A DNA stretch of 64,000 nt, taken from positions 20,894,001 through 20,958,000 of the forward strand of contig NC_091693.1 of the NCBI RefSeq assembly GCF_041296265.1. The letters run 5' to 3'. The position numbers were made by a program, and so were the translations under genes. The notes below the pieces were generated by a model. That model had not been told where the DNA came from. It saw nothing but the letters and a program-made list of their open reading frames with translations, and made no database searches. Origin of the DNA: Equus caballus (Eukaryota > Chordata > Mammalia > Perissodactyla > Equidae). Shown one piece after another: positions 21,820 through 33,455 of the stretch (position 1 is its first letter; the number at the start of each line of letters is the position of its first letter).

Positions 21820-23060
21820 CGTCCCAGCCCATTCGATTTCCGGGTTGAAGGAAGGGGATAAGGAAGACATGGGGTGGGGCACCTGCTAATCCTATAGAAA
21901 CTCTGCTCAGCTGATGACACTTAATTGTGCTTTACAGCTGAATGGAAGGAGAGAAGGGAAGGGACCCAGGATGGCTCTGGAGGGAAGACCCAGCCCCACT
22001 CCTTTTTCCCCTTTTCCAAACCAGCCAGCAGCCGGATATCGATGACTCAAGATGATCTGGGAGCTGGAATCTAATCCCGACTCCAGTGACAAAGGCACAA
22101 GGAGAATGTGGCGTGAGGACACCTGGGGCTCCTCCCCACGCAGTGCAGGGAAGGGACAGGCGGAGGAAGAGGCTAGAGAGCAAGAGAAGGGAAGTGAGAG
22201 CCAGAGAAATCAAGAGCAGAGAGAGCGAGAAAGAGAAAAGGAGAAGGAAGAGATTTTGAAATAAGTGAGACAGAAGAGGCTTTCCAAACTGGGTTCTGCA
22301 GAAGTCTGATTCTAACTGAGTTTTTTAAATGCACGGTCAGCTCTGCTCCCTGCTTCCAGAAGCAAAGATCTTCTTAAATATATGCGGTCAATTTATCTAA
22401 TTCCGTGAAAGTTTTTCTTTGCATAAGGGCTGCCACCGAGAAGGAAACGGGGGATGGAGAGAGAGAGAGAGAGAGAGAATTGGGGGAGAAGAGAAGTCTG
22501 TGCTGGTTTATCTGAGTTTTTTGCTTCATTGGTGAGGGAGGTGGGGAAGGAGGAAGAGAGAGAGAGAATAAAAAAGGAATGAGTCTCACAGGGAAGGAGA
22601 TGGAGAGACAGCCAAAAGAAAGTGCTCAGAGACAGTGCAAAAAACCAGAAAGAAATGCAGGAGAGGGCCCCCCACTCCGCTTCTGTCTTTTAGACCAGCA
22701 CCTTCTCTTTGGGTCTTGGGTCTCTTTCCTTCTCTGAATTCAGATTTGTGAGACTTCAGCTTTCGATTTGTTCTGAGACAGCACCCAGCTCAACCCCTCC
22801 CTTTTTGAGGAATTTTTGGGGGGATCAGGTTTATTGAGGTGTAATTTACGTGTAATAAATTTCACCCTTCAGCTCCGGTTGGTCGCTGCCATGCTGGAAC
22901 GTGGCCCAGCGTGGCCAATTCCTCTGACTTTTCAGGAGAAGCTGGAAGTTCAGATTCACGGTGGGACATTGCCTGATCTTAAAATATTGGCAACAAACAA
23001 ACAAAAAGACTATAAGCACAACACGGATCTCTCTCTCTCCCTCTCCTTTTTCTCTTTCTG
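21820..23060. other. Upstream flank of KLK12, low-complexity spacer
   Basis: GA-rich runs at 22140-22260 and 22450-22570, then unique-looking sequence. 22820-22870 (GGTTTATTGAGGTGTAATTT) resembles an L1-type 3' end. No gene is seen. Confidence 0.45.
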
Positions 23061-23530
23061 CTTTTAGTTTTTTTTTTTTAAGTAAAATTCACAAAACACA
23101 AAATCCAGCATGTGAATCATTTTAAAGTCCACAATCCAGTTAATTTCTCAACACTCACAATGTTGTGCAACCATCGCCACAATCTAATTCCAAAACATTT
23201 TCATCACCCCTAAAAGAGACTCCTCTATACCCACTAAACTGATGTCCATCAGCTGCTGAATCGATAGATAAAATGTGGTCAACCTCTATGCTGTGGAATA
23301 TTACTCAGCCATGAAAAGGAATGAAATCCTGACACTTGCTACAATTTGGAGGAACCTTGAAAACAGTATGCTCAGTGAAAGAAGTCAGTCACAAAAGGCC
23401 ACATATGGTATGACCCCATCTCTGTGAAATGTCCAGAACAGACAAATCCATAGAGATAGAAAGCGGATTACTGGCTGCCTGGGGCTGCAGGCACTGGGGA
23501 CTGGGGGGCAACTGCCTGGTGGTTCTTTGT
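23060..23530 (+). repeat. Old L1 LINE 3' end
   Basis: CACAATGTTGTGCAACCATC, TGGAATATTACTCAGCCATG, GAAAAGGAATGAAATCCTGA and AAAGGCCACATATGGTATGA follow in the order of mammalian L1 3' regions. It is 5' truncated. Confidence 0.75.
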
Positions 23531-23819
23531 TTTGACACACAGACTTGCAGCTTGTGGCTTCTGGAAAAAGCCAATCTGTTCTGTTTTGTAGCTGGAGGCT
23601 TAAGGAGGGCAAGGACTGGCTTGTGGCCACAGACTACCTGCTTTCAGAAAAAGGTCCGAGTACCTTGGCCACCACCCCCAGGGAGCCCTCAGAGCTCCCA
23701 AGTCCCTTTGCCTCCTGCTTTACTCTTGGACATCACCATCAACTCAATAGGAAGTTTGTGCCCTAGAGAGAACTCAGCCACCCCGACACCTGGGAGGTGA
23801 GCCCAGAGCATGGAGACCA

Positions 23820-24130
23820 TCATAGGAGTGGAAACTGAGGCAGGACTAGATGAAGTCACTTGTCCAAAGCCACACTGCTGGTAGTGGCAGAACCTGAGTT
23901 TGAACCCAGGCCAGGATTCATATCCAATTACATGAATGAACAAATGAATGAGTACTTGTGTGACTACGTGAACGTAGGGATGTTCCTACAGGTTTCAAAG
24001 AAAGAGGATGGCTTTTGGAATCAGACAGACCTGGGTTGAAACCTCAACTCGTCCCCTGACTCACTGGGGGTCATCAGATGACTCTCTTTTCCTGACCTCA
24101 GTTTACTCATCTGAAAAATGGTCCTGGAAG
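23820..24130. repeat. MIR SINE pair
   Basis: A minus-strand MIR core at about 23825-23915 (GAAACTGAGGCAGG, GAACCTGAGTTTGAACCC) and a plus-strand MIR at about 24020-24125 (CAGACCTGGGTTGAAACC, TCATCTGAAAAATGG). Confidence 0.6.
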
Positions 24131-24374
24131 GAAGCTGAAAGTCTACACAGCGCTTCCTCAAACAAGGAAACAAAAGGAGAGTGGAGACATCAGGTATGTT
24201 AAGTGGAGACACGATCAAAATTACTCTTATCAGTTTATTTCTCTATAAGGAAGGAATTTTCAAAGTTGGCTTCCATGACAGAATCTTCTCTTCTCAGATA
24301 GGAAGAAATATCAGCTACAACTTGTTGCTGTTGTCTGTCTTCTGTCTCTCTTTCTTGCTCTCTCTCTCTCTCTC

Positions 24375-24627
24375 TTTTTTTTTTTTTTGCTGAGGAAGAT
24401 TAGCCCTGAGCTAACATCCGCCACCAATCTTCCTCTTTTTTTGCTGAGGAAGACTGGCCTTGAGCTGACATCCATGCCTATCTTCTTCTACTTTATATGT
24501 GGGATGCCTGCCACAGCATAGCTTGCCAAGCGGTGCATGGGTCTGCACCCGGGATCCGAACCGGCAAACCCTGGGCCGCTGAAGTGGATCGCACACACTT
24601 AACTGCTGCGCCACCACGCTGGCTCCC
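24375..24627 (-). mobile_element. ERE1 SINE
   Basis: Full-length reverse copy: polyT, GAGGAAGATTAGCCCTGAGC, a second GAGGAAGACTGGCC block, CTTTATATGTGGGATGCCTG, the B box region near GGATCCGAACCGG, and the tRNA-like head ending GCGCCACCACGCTGGCTCCC. Confidence 0.92.
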
Positions 24628-24699
24628 TTCTGTCTCTATTTTGACACTTCTCTCTCTCTCATCCTATTTCTCTGTCCCACTCATTCATTCATTCATCAA

Positions 24700-25860
24700 A
24701 CATTTTGAGGTGCCCTTTGTGCCTGACTCTGCTGGGTGGTGCTGAGACCCCGGAGTGTAGTCAGAACCAGCAGCCTCACACTCCTTGCTGGTTTTTCCCC
24801 TGTTTCTCTAGCTTCCTTCCCAGCAGAACTTCTCTGTGGAGATCCACTCAGTGCTTGCACCCCACAGCCACACTCTTTTTGGGTCTCCAGAAGTTCCCAT
24901 GTTGAGCAATCCAGTGGTGCCCCCTCCGTCCTCATCTTACTCAGCCCTCCGGCAGCATCTGGCATTCGACGGGACCGGCCGCTCCTCTCCTGGCTTCCGG
25001 GGCGCCCTGTATTTCTAGTTTCCCTCCTACATTTCTGGCTCTCCTTTCCGGCCTCCTTCATGAATAGGCCTCTTTTCCCTCCACAGGTGGGTGTCTTTAT
25101 AAACAAGTATGTTCCCGGGGCCCCCTCCTAAGCCACATTCTTTGCGCCGACTGCATACACCTGACAGTTTCACCTGCCACCTGGGGCAAGATGGCTCTCA
25201 GCTCTGTCCTCAGCTTCAAGTCTGTGCATCCAACTGCCTCCTGGAGGCCCCAAACCGAGCTCACATCTGTCCCCACAGACCTGTTCTCAGAAGCCACGTG
25301 CTCCATCTTTGTGGTGGTCCCACCAGCACCCCCATCCTCTGGTCCAGACACTTGGGAGACTAATTTCTTTCTAGGATCCAGTTTCTTTCTTTTCTTCTGA
25401 GACATCTCGTGGGCCCCCAAGTCTGCCTCCACCACAAACCTCTCCCTGGCTCCTTGTCTCTCAAATCCATCTCCTGGGCTCCGGCCCTCTGCAGCCTCCT
25501 CGTGCCCCCGGGTCCCATCTCACTTGGTGTCCCCCATGAGTTCAGCATCTTCCCTCTGGTTCTCCATCTCAGGGGGGCCCTGCCACCTGCCAATTCACTA
25601 GGCTGAACCCAGATATTATCCTCCCAACCCCTCCTCAGCCTGTTCCTCCTGTCCCAGACTCTCGGCGCCAGCTCAGATCTCATCCCCTTCTTGCTGAACC
25701 CTCACCCTGGCCTCCTATCTGGATTTGCACCTCCAGGCTCCCTCCTCCTCCAGCCCCCCTCCCCCAGACAGCCCCACAGGGGTCTTCCTACATCCAAAGC
25801 CGACTCTGCTCCTCTTTCGCTCACAGCCCTCCCATGACTCCTTGGTACCCATTTGGTATT
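24700..25860. other. Gene-free GC-moderate spacer
   Basis: A mixed CT-rich sequence with cytosine-rich runs. No KLK-like exon, RNA or named repeat is recognisable. Confidence 0.4.
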
Positions 25861-25868
25861 CTTCCGAG

Positions 25869-26100
25869 GATCCTGGCACAGAGTTTTTGAAATCCTTGGA
25901 ATTTCCTGAGGAGTAGGGGTAAGAGGAGCATCTTTTGTTATTCGTAACAAGCCCCTTTTAACCCAGCCAGAGTTTAAGCTAGTGTGGGCTTGGGAAGGCA
26001 TGGGAGCCAGTTGCTATGGAAACCAAGCATGTAATTGGGGGGTTGGAACTTTCAGCCCCACCCCCTGGCCCCTGGGGAGTGGGGAGGCACACAGATAGGT
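25869..26100 (+). mobile_element. Fossil LTR fragment, copy 1
   Basis: TGGCACAGAG, CCTTGGAATTTCCT, GTTGCTATGGAAACCAAGC and GTTGGAACTTTCAGCCCCA recur in the same order at 27229-27425. An old LTR fragment of a family I cannot name with confidence; decayed. Confidence 0.5.
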
Positions 26101-26169
26101 CCGGGCTTGGAGACGCACCACCCAGGGCCACTTGAAGAAGGGCTGCCATCCCACATCCCTCTTCCTGGA

Positions 26170-26960
26170 TGCCGGCTATCGAAACCTCTGACTTAGGTCG
26201 ATTAACTCGACAACAGACGCTCTGTAGGTCTCAGCAGACACAGTATCAAGCAGTACAGTTCAAAATTGTCAGCGCAAATAATCCATGACCAATCTATGAA
26301 TGAAAATTGGGGTGAGTTTATTCTGAGCCAAATGTGAGGACCATATAGCCCGGGGCCTTCCTTCCCCAAGGAGGGAAGGGCACGAAAGAAGGTGGGGTGT
26401 ACAGAGTGGTTATATACCCTCAAAATGCATGTGTCACATACGATTGAAACGCCCCTTTTACAATAGTCAGGTGACTGCTCTATTGGCACAGCGATGGGTG
26501 GACACAGCAGGTAGTAGGTCTGCTATCTCGGTGGACACAGTGGGGTGGCAGGTCTGTTGTCTTGAGCTGGGTGATCACAGGTGAGCACAGCAGTCAGTTC
26601 CTAGCCTACAGAGAGATGCTTATCCTTAAGGAAATGCCAACATGGCGGAAATTGCACCTTTATCTTAAGGCCATTTGTTCTTGCCTTTGGGACATAGTAA
26701 ATTCCAAAGCAGATCTACAATGCAAGCTCAACAGCCATGTCAGGCCCTTTTGGGAAAAACAAAGTAAATCAGGCTGAATTAGGTTCACGTCAAATGGCTT
26801 CCTCACGTTCTCCAATATATCCTATTGCTTGCCATTTTTATTTGTCAAAATGCACGCCAGCTAGTGAGCAGGACAAAGCAAGATGAGACAGACCCCAGAG
26901 GTGGTGGTCATATCTAGACTGGCTCACAACGCCAACTGTGGTCACCCCACAGAGGCAGGA
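26170..26960. mobile_element. Possible fossil LTR between the two related LTR copies
   Basis: The words GAGTTTATTCTGAGCCAAAT and GTGAGGACCATATAGCCC resemble an LTR of an old endogenous retrovirus. The ends are not clear and no coding remnant was recognised. Low confidence in family and limits. Confidence 0.35.
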
Positions 26961-27228
26961 AGGGCCTTTTGGTGCGTGTATGGCACCATCAGTCTGGACG
27001 TCTGAACCAGCAGTCGGATGGGGGCGTCCACTTTGTTTCTGTGGGGCGGCTGCAACATTACCCTTCATCTCCTCCTCCTCCAAGGGGCCTTCCCTGGGTC
27101 TCCTGCCTCCCCAACCCTCTCGCAACCTGTCTGCTGAACCTGTTAGAATGGGAACCTGGGGTTGTATGTCTGTTGCCTGCTGTGATTCTGTGATTAATAA
27201 TAAATATTCGCTCTTCATCCCCGTTTCT

Positions 27229-27930
27229 GGCACAGAGCTCCTCAAACCCTTGGAATTTCCTAAGTGACTAGAGAACAACGAAGGTGTCTTTTGTTATGTC
27301 AATGAGGTGACTTGGAGCCCACCTCCAGATGGGAGCTGGTTGCCAGGGAAACAAACCATATGATTGACAGGTTGGGAGTTTCAGTGCCATCCCCTGAGCA
27401 GGAAGGGGTGAGGGGCTGGCGTTAGAAATGGATTGCCAATGGCCAAAGATTTAATCAATCCTGCCTATGTAATGAAGCCTCCGTAAAACCCAAAAGGATG
27501 GGGCTTGGAGAGTGTCCAGGTTGGTGAACATGTGGACATCCGCGAAGAGTGGCGCCCTCGGAGAGCATGGAAGCTCCACACCGCTTCCCCATCCTTGGCC
27601 CTGTGCCACTCTTCCATCTGACCCTTCCTGAGTTATATCCTTTTATAATAAACTGGTGATCTAACAAGTGAAATGTTTCTCTGAGTTCTGTGACCACCAA
27701 GGAGCGGGTCGTGGGAAGCTCCCATCTGTGTCAGGTTGATCAGAAGCACAGGCGGCAGATGAAGTTGTAGGGGGCAGTCTTGTGGGATGGAACCCCTAAC
27801 CTGTGGGATCTGATACCCTCTCCAGGTAGATAATGTCAGAATTGAGTTTGAATTTGAGGACACCCGGCTGGTGTCCGAGAATTGCTTGGTGGTGTCGGGG
27901 AACCACTCCCACACATTGGGATTGAGTGCA
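27229..27930 (+). mobile_element. Fossil LTR, copy 2
   Basis: It shares its first 200 bp with 25869-26100. It then has AATGGCCAAAGATTTAATCA, AATGAAGCCTCCGTAAAACC, a polyadenylation-type TTATAATAAACTGGTG and GGTGTCGGGGAACCACTCCC near the end, typical of an old mammalian LTR. Decayed; family not named. Confidence 0.6.
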
Positions 27931-28559
27931 CAACCACTTACCCCCCTTTTCCCGGAAAGTCCAGCCCAGTCTCTTCTATAAGGCCACCCAGCTAGGGCAG
28001 TGGCTGAGTTTGGCTTGGGCCTTTACAGGCTAGAGGAGGATGTCTCTGGGAATGTTCTTGGAGAAGTACAGGAATGTGCCTCCATCACTCTGGATGGGTT
28101 CAACTCACTGGCGAATTTCCCTTAGTCTAGGTTTATACTTCTGTAAAATGGGGAGCTGACATTTCCCCAACCGGGGCCCTGGGAGGATGAAATGAAAGGG
28201 CTTTCAACGCCTGCCCAACGTAGTAAGTATTGTTAGCCCTTTGACTCTTCTTCCAGCCTGCTTTCGTCTCTACCCCAGTCTTCTTCTCCACCTCCCTGTC
28301 TCCCTCCACCAGCCTCCCAGATTCCTTCCTGCACAGGATTCCATTGTTACTATAATTCCCCTGTGCAAAAACAGGAAGAGGAGGGCAGGTGGCTGCGAAA
28401 TTCCTGGAGAAGGAGGGAGGAGGGAGGGATGAGAAAGCTCGCCACCTGGCTGGCCTTCCTGAATTAAGGTGTTGTTGGTAGCTCCAGCTCAGGTGGGTCA
28501 TTATTTTCTGTTCCACAGGAAGCATTTGGGCTGTCACCCAAGTCTGCTTACTCTGGCAC

Positions 28560-28720
28560 TACGTCCTTGGAGACAGAACATCATAACAATTATATCAATA
28601 AGAGCAACAATAAGACCAATGACAGCTGCCACTTAGGAAGCACCTCACCCAGTACCAGGTGTTCCGAGTGCTTTTTACATAGTAACTCAATTAATTCTCC
28701 CAAGAGCCCTCTGCAGGAGG
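28560..28720 (-). repeat. MIR SINE fragment
   Basis: ACCAGGTGTTCCGAGTGC, TTTTACATAGTAACTCAATT and CCTCTGCAGGAGGTGTTAT match the reverse MIR 3' half. Confidence 0.5.
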
Positions 28721-28872
28721 TGTTATTTTTTAAAGTTTGTTACTGTATTTAGATAACGCTCAATCTTCAGATGGAGAGTTGAATTCGTTGGTGGCATATT
28801 ATCATTAGTGATCTGTATAAGACCCCTCTTGTGTTCCTAATTTACTTTATTCCCATTCTCTTCTGCTATTGT

Positions 28873-29040
28873 CTTTTTTTTTTTTTTTTTGAGGAAGACT
28901 AGCCCTGAGCTAACATCTGCTGCCAATCCTCCTCTTTTTGCTGAGGAAGACTGGCCCTGAGCTAACGTCCGTACCCATCTTCCTCCACTTTATATGTGGG
29001 ATGCCTACCACGGCATGGCATGCCAAGCAGTGCGATGCCT
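28873..29040 (-). mobile_element. Truncated ERE1 SINE
   Basis: A polyT run, then GAGGAAGACTAGCCCTGAGC through ATGCCAAGCAGTG. The tRNA-like head is missing, so it is 5' truncated. A short tandem repeat follows directly. Confidence 0.9.
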
Positions 29041-29155
29041 TTATCATTGTGTATCTTTTGCTGTTATTTTATTATTGTGTATCCTTTGCTATTGTTATTA
29101 TTGTGTATCCTTTGCTATTTATTATTGTGTATCCTTTGCTATTGTATTTATTATC
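29041..29155. repeat. Short tandem repeat ATTGTGTATCCTTTGCTATT
   Basis: About four copies of a 22-28 bp unit built on ATTGTGTATC and TTTGCTATT, directly abutting the truncated ERE1. Confidence 0.8.
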
Positions 29156-29260
29156 CCATAGCTTTTTATTTTATTAAGGTGAAATTCACATATTATAAAA
29201 TTAACCATTTAAAGTGTACGATTCAGTGGCACTTGGTACATTCACAATGTTGTATATCTC

Positions 29261-29510
29261 TTTTTTTATGATTGACCCTGAGCTAACATCTGCCACCAAT
29301 CTGTTTTTTTTTTTCTTCTTCTCCCCAAAGCCCCCAGGTACATAGTTGTATATTCTAGTTGTAGGTCCTTCTAGTTGTGGCATATGGGACACCACCTCCG
29401 CATGGCCTGATGAGCGGTGCCACATCGGTGCCCAGGATCCCAACGGGTGAAACCCTGGGCCGCTAAATCAGAGTGCACAAACTTAACCACTTGGCCACAG
29501 GGCCGGCCCC
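29261..29510 (-). mobile_element. ERE2-like SINE inside old L1
   Basis: Reverse copy: GACCCTGAGCTAACATCTGC, CCCCAAAGCCCCCAGGTAC, TAGTTGTATATTCTAGTTG and the head CCACAGGGCCGGCCCC. It is flanked by near-matching copies of CACAATGTTGTATATCT, probably the target-site duplication. Confidence 0.9.
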
Positions 29511-30235
29511 CACAATATTATATCTTTTTAATAGTGTGTGTTCTTACAAATTGTGTATTGCTTTGTGTGTATGTATTTTTAATTTATGTCAGTGGTATTG
29601 TGGTACCCAGCCTATTCAAATTTTTTTAAGCTCAGAACTATGCTTTTTTTCGTTTTTAATAAGGTATTATTTACATCAGAGCAAATCCATTCACTTCAAG
29701 CATTCAGTTTGATGAATTTTGGAAGTTGGGTGCAATGATGTAACCACCACTATGAATCAAACACAGAACAATCCCTGTCACCTTGCCCCATCCTTAACCT
29801 GCCTGCCATGTGTTCTTTTTGTAAGAGCTCGCCTCCCCACCCTGGCCCCAGGCAACCACTCATCTACACCCTGCTGCTAAAGTTATGCCTTTTTCAGAAA
29901 GTCATATAAATGTTTGCCTTCTTTCACTAGCATAATGCTTTTCAGATTCTTCCAAGTTCAACATGTATCAATCAGTAGTTCATTCCTTTTTATTCCTGAG
30001 CAGTATTCTACAGTAGGCAAATGCCACAATTTGTTTATCCATTCACCAGCTGTTGAATATCTGGGCTGCCTCCAGTTTTCTGGCTATTACAAATAATGCT
30101 GCCGTGAACATTCACATATAAATCATCGTGTGGACATAGGTTGTCATTTCTCTCGGGCAGACACCTAAGAGTGGAATTTCTGGATCATATCATACGTATG
30201 TATTTAACTTTATAAGAAATTGCCAAATGTTTTCT

Positions 30236-30395
30236 TTTTCTTGTTAGAATCTATCATTTTTTTTTATTGCGGTAACATTGGTTTATAACTTTATATAAAT
30301 CTCAGGTGTACATCATTATATTTCAATTTCTGTGCAGATGACATCATGTTCACCACCCAAAGACTAATTACAAGCCATTACCACACACATGTGCC
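30236..30395 (-). mobile_element. Young L1 3'-end insertion in older L1
   Basis: The reverse complement matches the L1 3' end at 33290-33450 (GTAATTAGTCTTTGGGTGG, AATATAATGATG). It is bracketed by perfect 15-bp copies of TGCCAAATGTTTTCT (30221-30235 and 30396-30410), the target-site duplication. Confidence 0.85.
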
Positions 30396-31339
30396 TGCCA
30401 AATGTTTTCTAAAGTGGTTGTGCCATTTTGCATTGCCATCAGCAGTGTATGAGTGTTCCAGTTGCCCCACATCTTCACCAACACTTAGTATTGTCAGTCT
30501 TTTTAACTTTTACCGTTGAGATTGGCAGCGCCATACATTTAAGATTCCCTTCATGTTGCTATGTGCACATCTAGTCTGTTGCTTTTAACTGCTGTAAAGT
30601 CCTCTGTGGTGGTCTTTGCCACATCCTGTCATCCGTGAACCCAATAGTGGGCACCCAGGTTTCCTCATTCCCAGCACAGCAAACAGCTCAATGACGGACA
30701 ACTTGTACTCACTCCTTTGTGACCTGCAGGATCACTGCCCTAGGACAGACATCCAGGTGGTAGAACTACTGGGTCTTAGGTGTGCATATACATAATTTCA
30801 CCAAGGACTGCGAAGTTACTTTCCGAAATAACCGCACTAATTAACATTCACACCAGCTATGTGCTAAGGTCCCTGTGTTTCTGAATCTCTGACAATACTT
30901 AGGTTATTTAAAGATTTTAACCCATCTAATAAAATGGTATGTTACTTGTATTTGCATTTCTTAGATAACTGATGGAGTCTGTGCATCTTTTACGATTCTT
31001 TTTGGGGGTTCCTCCTCTACAAATCCCCCATTCATATCCTTTAACATTTTTCTTATTTATGTGCAGGGTTTCCTTGCACATTTTAGATAGCAACCCCAGG
31101 TCAATATTACAGATTGCAAGTATCTCCAGCCATCGATTTGCTTTTTCCACATCATCTTTTGTTGAGCAGAAATTAAAATTATATCAAAGTTAAGGACTTT
31201 GATATAATCAAATTAAACAAGCTTTACCTTATGACTAGTCCTTCTGAAGTTTTAAAAAACCCTTCCCCATCCTAAGTCACAAAATTTTCTCTGCTGTTAT
31301 CTTCTATTAACTTCATGGTTTGGCCTTTAGTCTTTAAGC

Positions 31340-31480
31340 GATTTGGTGTTAAGTACCATTGTTCTACCCATTTGAGTGATGGGAAAACTGAGACACCCAA
31401 AAGGTAAGTCACATGATTGAATAAGTGACTGAGCTGGGACTCAGACCCAGGCAGGCTGGCCTCAGAAACGATGCTCTTTA
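31340..31480 (-). repeat. MIR SINE fragment
   Basis: CATTTGAGTGATGGGAAAAC, TGAGACACCCAAAAGG and GAGCTGGGACTCAGACCCAG match the reverse MIR core. Confidence 0.55.
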
Positions 31481-31585
31481 CTACGTCGTGCTTCTTCTCC
31501 ATTGATTGAGAAGTTTATAGTCTTTAAATGCCGATCTTTCACTCAATCTTCGCAACAGCCCTGAGCAGTAGGTCCTGTTAGTACC

Positions 31586-31952
31586 TGTGAAAGTTAGTAG
31601 ACAGAAATCCCATTTAAAATGGAGTCAGGAGGCCAGCAGAGGGAGCTCTCGTGCCCTATGATGCGGTAGAACCCAGCGAGAACAAAGACTTCCTCTCCTT
31701 GCCCGGCAAGAGCTCAGCCAATGAGAGACTGGCTGTCACAACTCAAAGAAAAGCCATTGTACTTCAATTCTCAGTTCTTTCAATGGACTCTGTTTCCAGC
31801 AGCCCTCCTAACTCCCTCTTCCCTTCTCTAAAAGTTTCTCCTCCACTTGGCTGACCATGGTTGCAGATCCTGAATTGGAGTTCTTTGCTGATCCCAAACA
31901 AACCCATTTTTGCTGGAGAAATAACTGGCTTTCTATTTGTTTAAGGTCAACA
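31586..31952 (+). mobile_element. Solitary LTR, class I (ERV1-like) fossil
   Basis: About 367 bp, from TGTGAAAG to GGTCAACA. The TG and CA ends are bracketed by a perfect 4-bp TACC duplication (31582-31585, 31953-31956), as expected for class I elements. It sits in a minus-strand MIR (flank CAGATGAGGAAACTGAGGCT). No internal region remains. Confidence 0.65.
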
Positions 31953-32273
31953 TACCAGATGAGGAAACTGAGGCTCCCCAAGGATAAAGATCCTTCATTG
32001 CTAAAACAGATCTTTTGGACTCCACCCTCTGTGCTTTTAAACAGTAACTTAGTCTCCCTTTGTGGAAACCAGAGATGATGGAATGATCATCCTTGACACA
32101 TCCCTCACCTTCACCCCCACGTATTCAGTTGATCCTCATTATTCACGGATTCCAAATTTTCGAATTCACCTACTCACTAAAATCTACCAATACCCCAAAA
32201 CCAATAATCTGGAGGCTTTGGCGGTCATTCACAAACATGCACGGAGTGGCGAAAAGTTTGAGTTGCCTGATGT

Positions 32274-32763
32274 ATATGGATATAAGAAATATTTTAAATG
32301 CTATGGTGTATCAGGATGCTATTCTGGTTTAAACCTGATTTGGTCTGAATTTTATTTTAACCAGAGCAGCCTGACTTACAGCCTGACAAACACGCGTTGT
32401 ACCTCTGCTTTGTCTCACTATCCCAAAGCAAAGGACGCACTCTTTGAAGATGAACGCCTTCCTTCCTCTGACATCAATACCAGGACTCTTTTGAAGGTAA
32501 GTTCTTCTTCCCAGAAACCAGGGTCAAGTTGATCTGCTGTGTACGTGCCAAACCACAGCAAAATATCTCCTTGTAACTTTGAAAAAATGTATGCCTGTCA
32601 TGCATGATGTATGTTCTTTGTTCTGAAACAGTCTGTAACTATGCTGCAAACCACGCTTCTCTGGCATGCTCTCTCCCTCGGTGAAGACTGCCTTCCCAGC
32701 TTAAGTAAAATTCACCTTATGTCTCCCATCTCTAGGATGCTTATTGGTTCTTTGTGTCCACAG
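32274..32763 (+). mobile_element. LTR-like insertion inside Tigger
   Basis: It breaks the Tigger sequence between CCTGATGT and GCACATTCTCAGCTGAGG. It has the look of a solitary LTR (near TGTATCAGG to TTTGTGTCCACA). Family unknown; decayed. Confidence 0.4.
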
Positions 32764-32997
32764 CACATTCTCAGCTGAGGTTGAAGAAAACAATGCTTTG
32801 CTTTCTTGGTGCAGCTCTCATCCTGCAAACAAGTGTCCTTTTCATGGTCAACTTAGTGCCACTTTATTTGCATTTTTGTGCTTTTGCTAGGTGATTTCAC
32901 AGTTTAAAATGCCCCCCGAGCATAGCACTGAGGTGCTGTTCAGTGTTCCTAAATGCAAGGAGACCATGACGTGCCTTACAGAGAAAAGATGTGTGTT

Positions 32998-33455
32998 ACA
33001 ATAGCCAAGACTTGGGAGCAACCTAGGTGCCCACCAAGGGACAAATGAATGAAGAAAATGTGGTATATATGCACAATGGAATACTACTCAGCCATGAAAA
33101 ATGATGAAATCTAGCCATTTGTGACAACATGGATGGATGTTGAGCGTATTATGCTAAGTGAAATAAGTCAGAGGGAGAAAGTCAAATACTGTATGATTGC
33201 ACTCATAAAGTAGAGGATAAAAACAAAAACAAACAATCACATAGAGACAGAGATTGGATTGATGGTTACCAGAGGGAAAGGGGGGAGGGAGGTGGGCAAA
33301 AATGGCGATTAGGCACACGTGTGTGGTGATGGATTGTAATTAGTCTTTGGGTGGTCAACATGATGTAATCTACACAGAAATTGAAATATAATGATGCACA
33401 CCTGAAATTTATATAATGTTGTAAACCAATGCTACCGCAATAAAAAAAGAGAAAG
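32998..33455 (+). mobile_element. L1 3' end (truncated), inserted in Tigger
   Basis: GGAATACTACTCAGCCATGA, ATTATGCTAAGTGAAATAAG, ACACCTGAAATTTATATAAT and an A-rich tail. Flanks AGAAAAGATGTGTGTTA and AGAAAATACGTGTTAGA are probable decayed target-site duplications. Confidence 0.88.

Larger units (their letters stand above)
29160..31320 (-). repeat. Old antisense L1 LINE, interrupted
   Basis: Minus-strand L1 3' region pieces: AAATTAACCATTTAAAGTG near 29200, CAGTATTCTACAGTAGGC with TTTGTTTATCCATTCACC near 30010, CATTGCCATCAGCAGTGTATG near 30430, and TTTTGTTGAGCAGAAATTAA near 31165. It is interrupted by an ERE (29261-29510) and by a younger L1 3' end (30236-30395). Confidence 0.65.
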
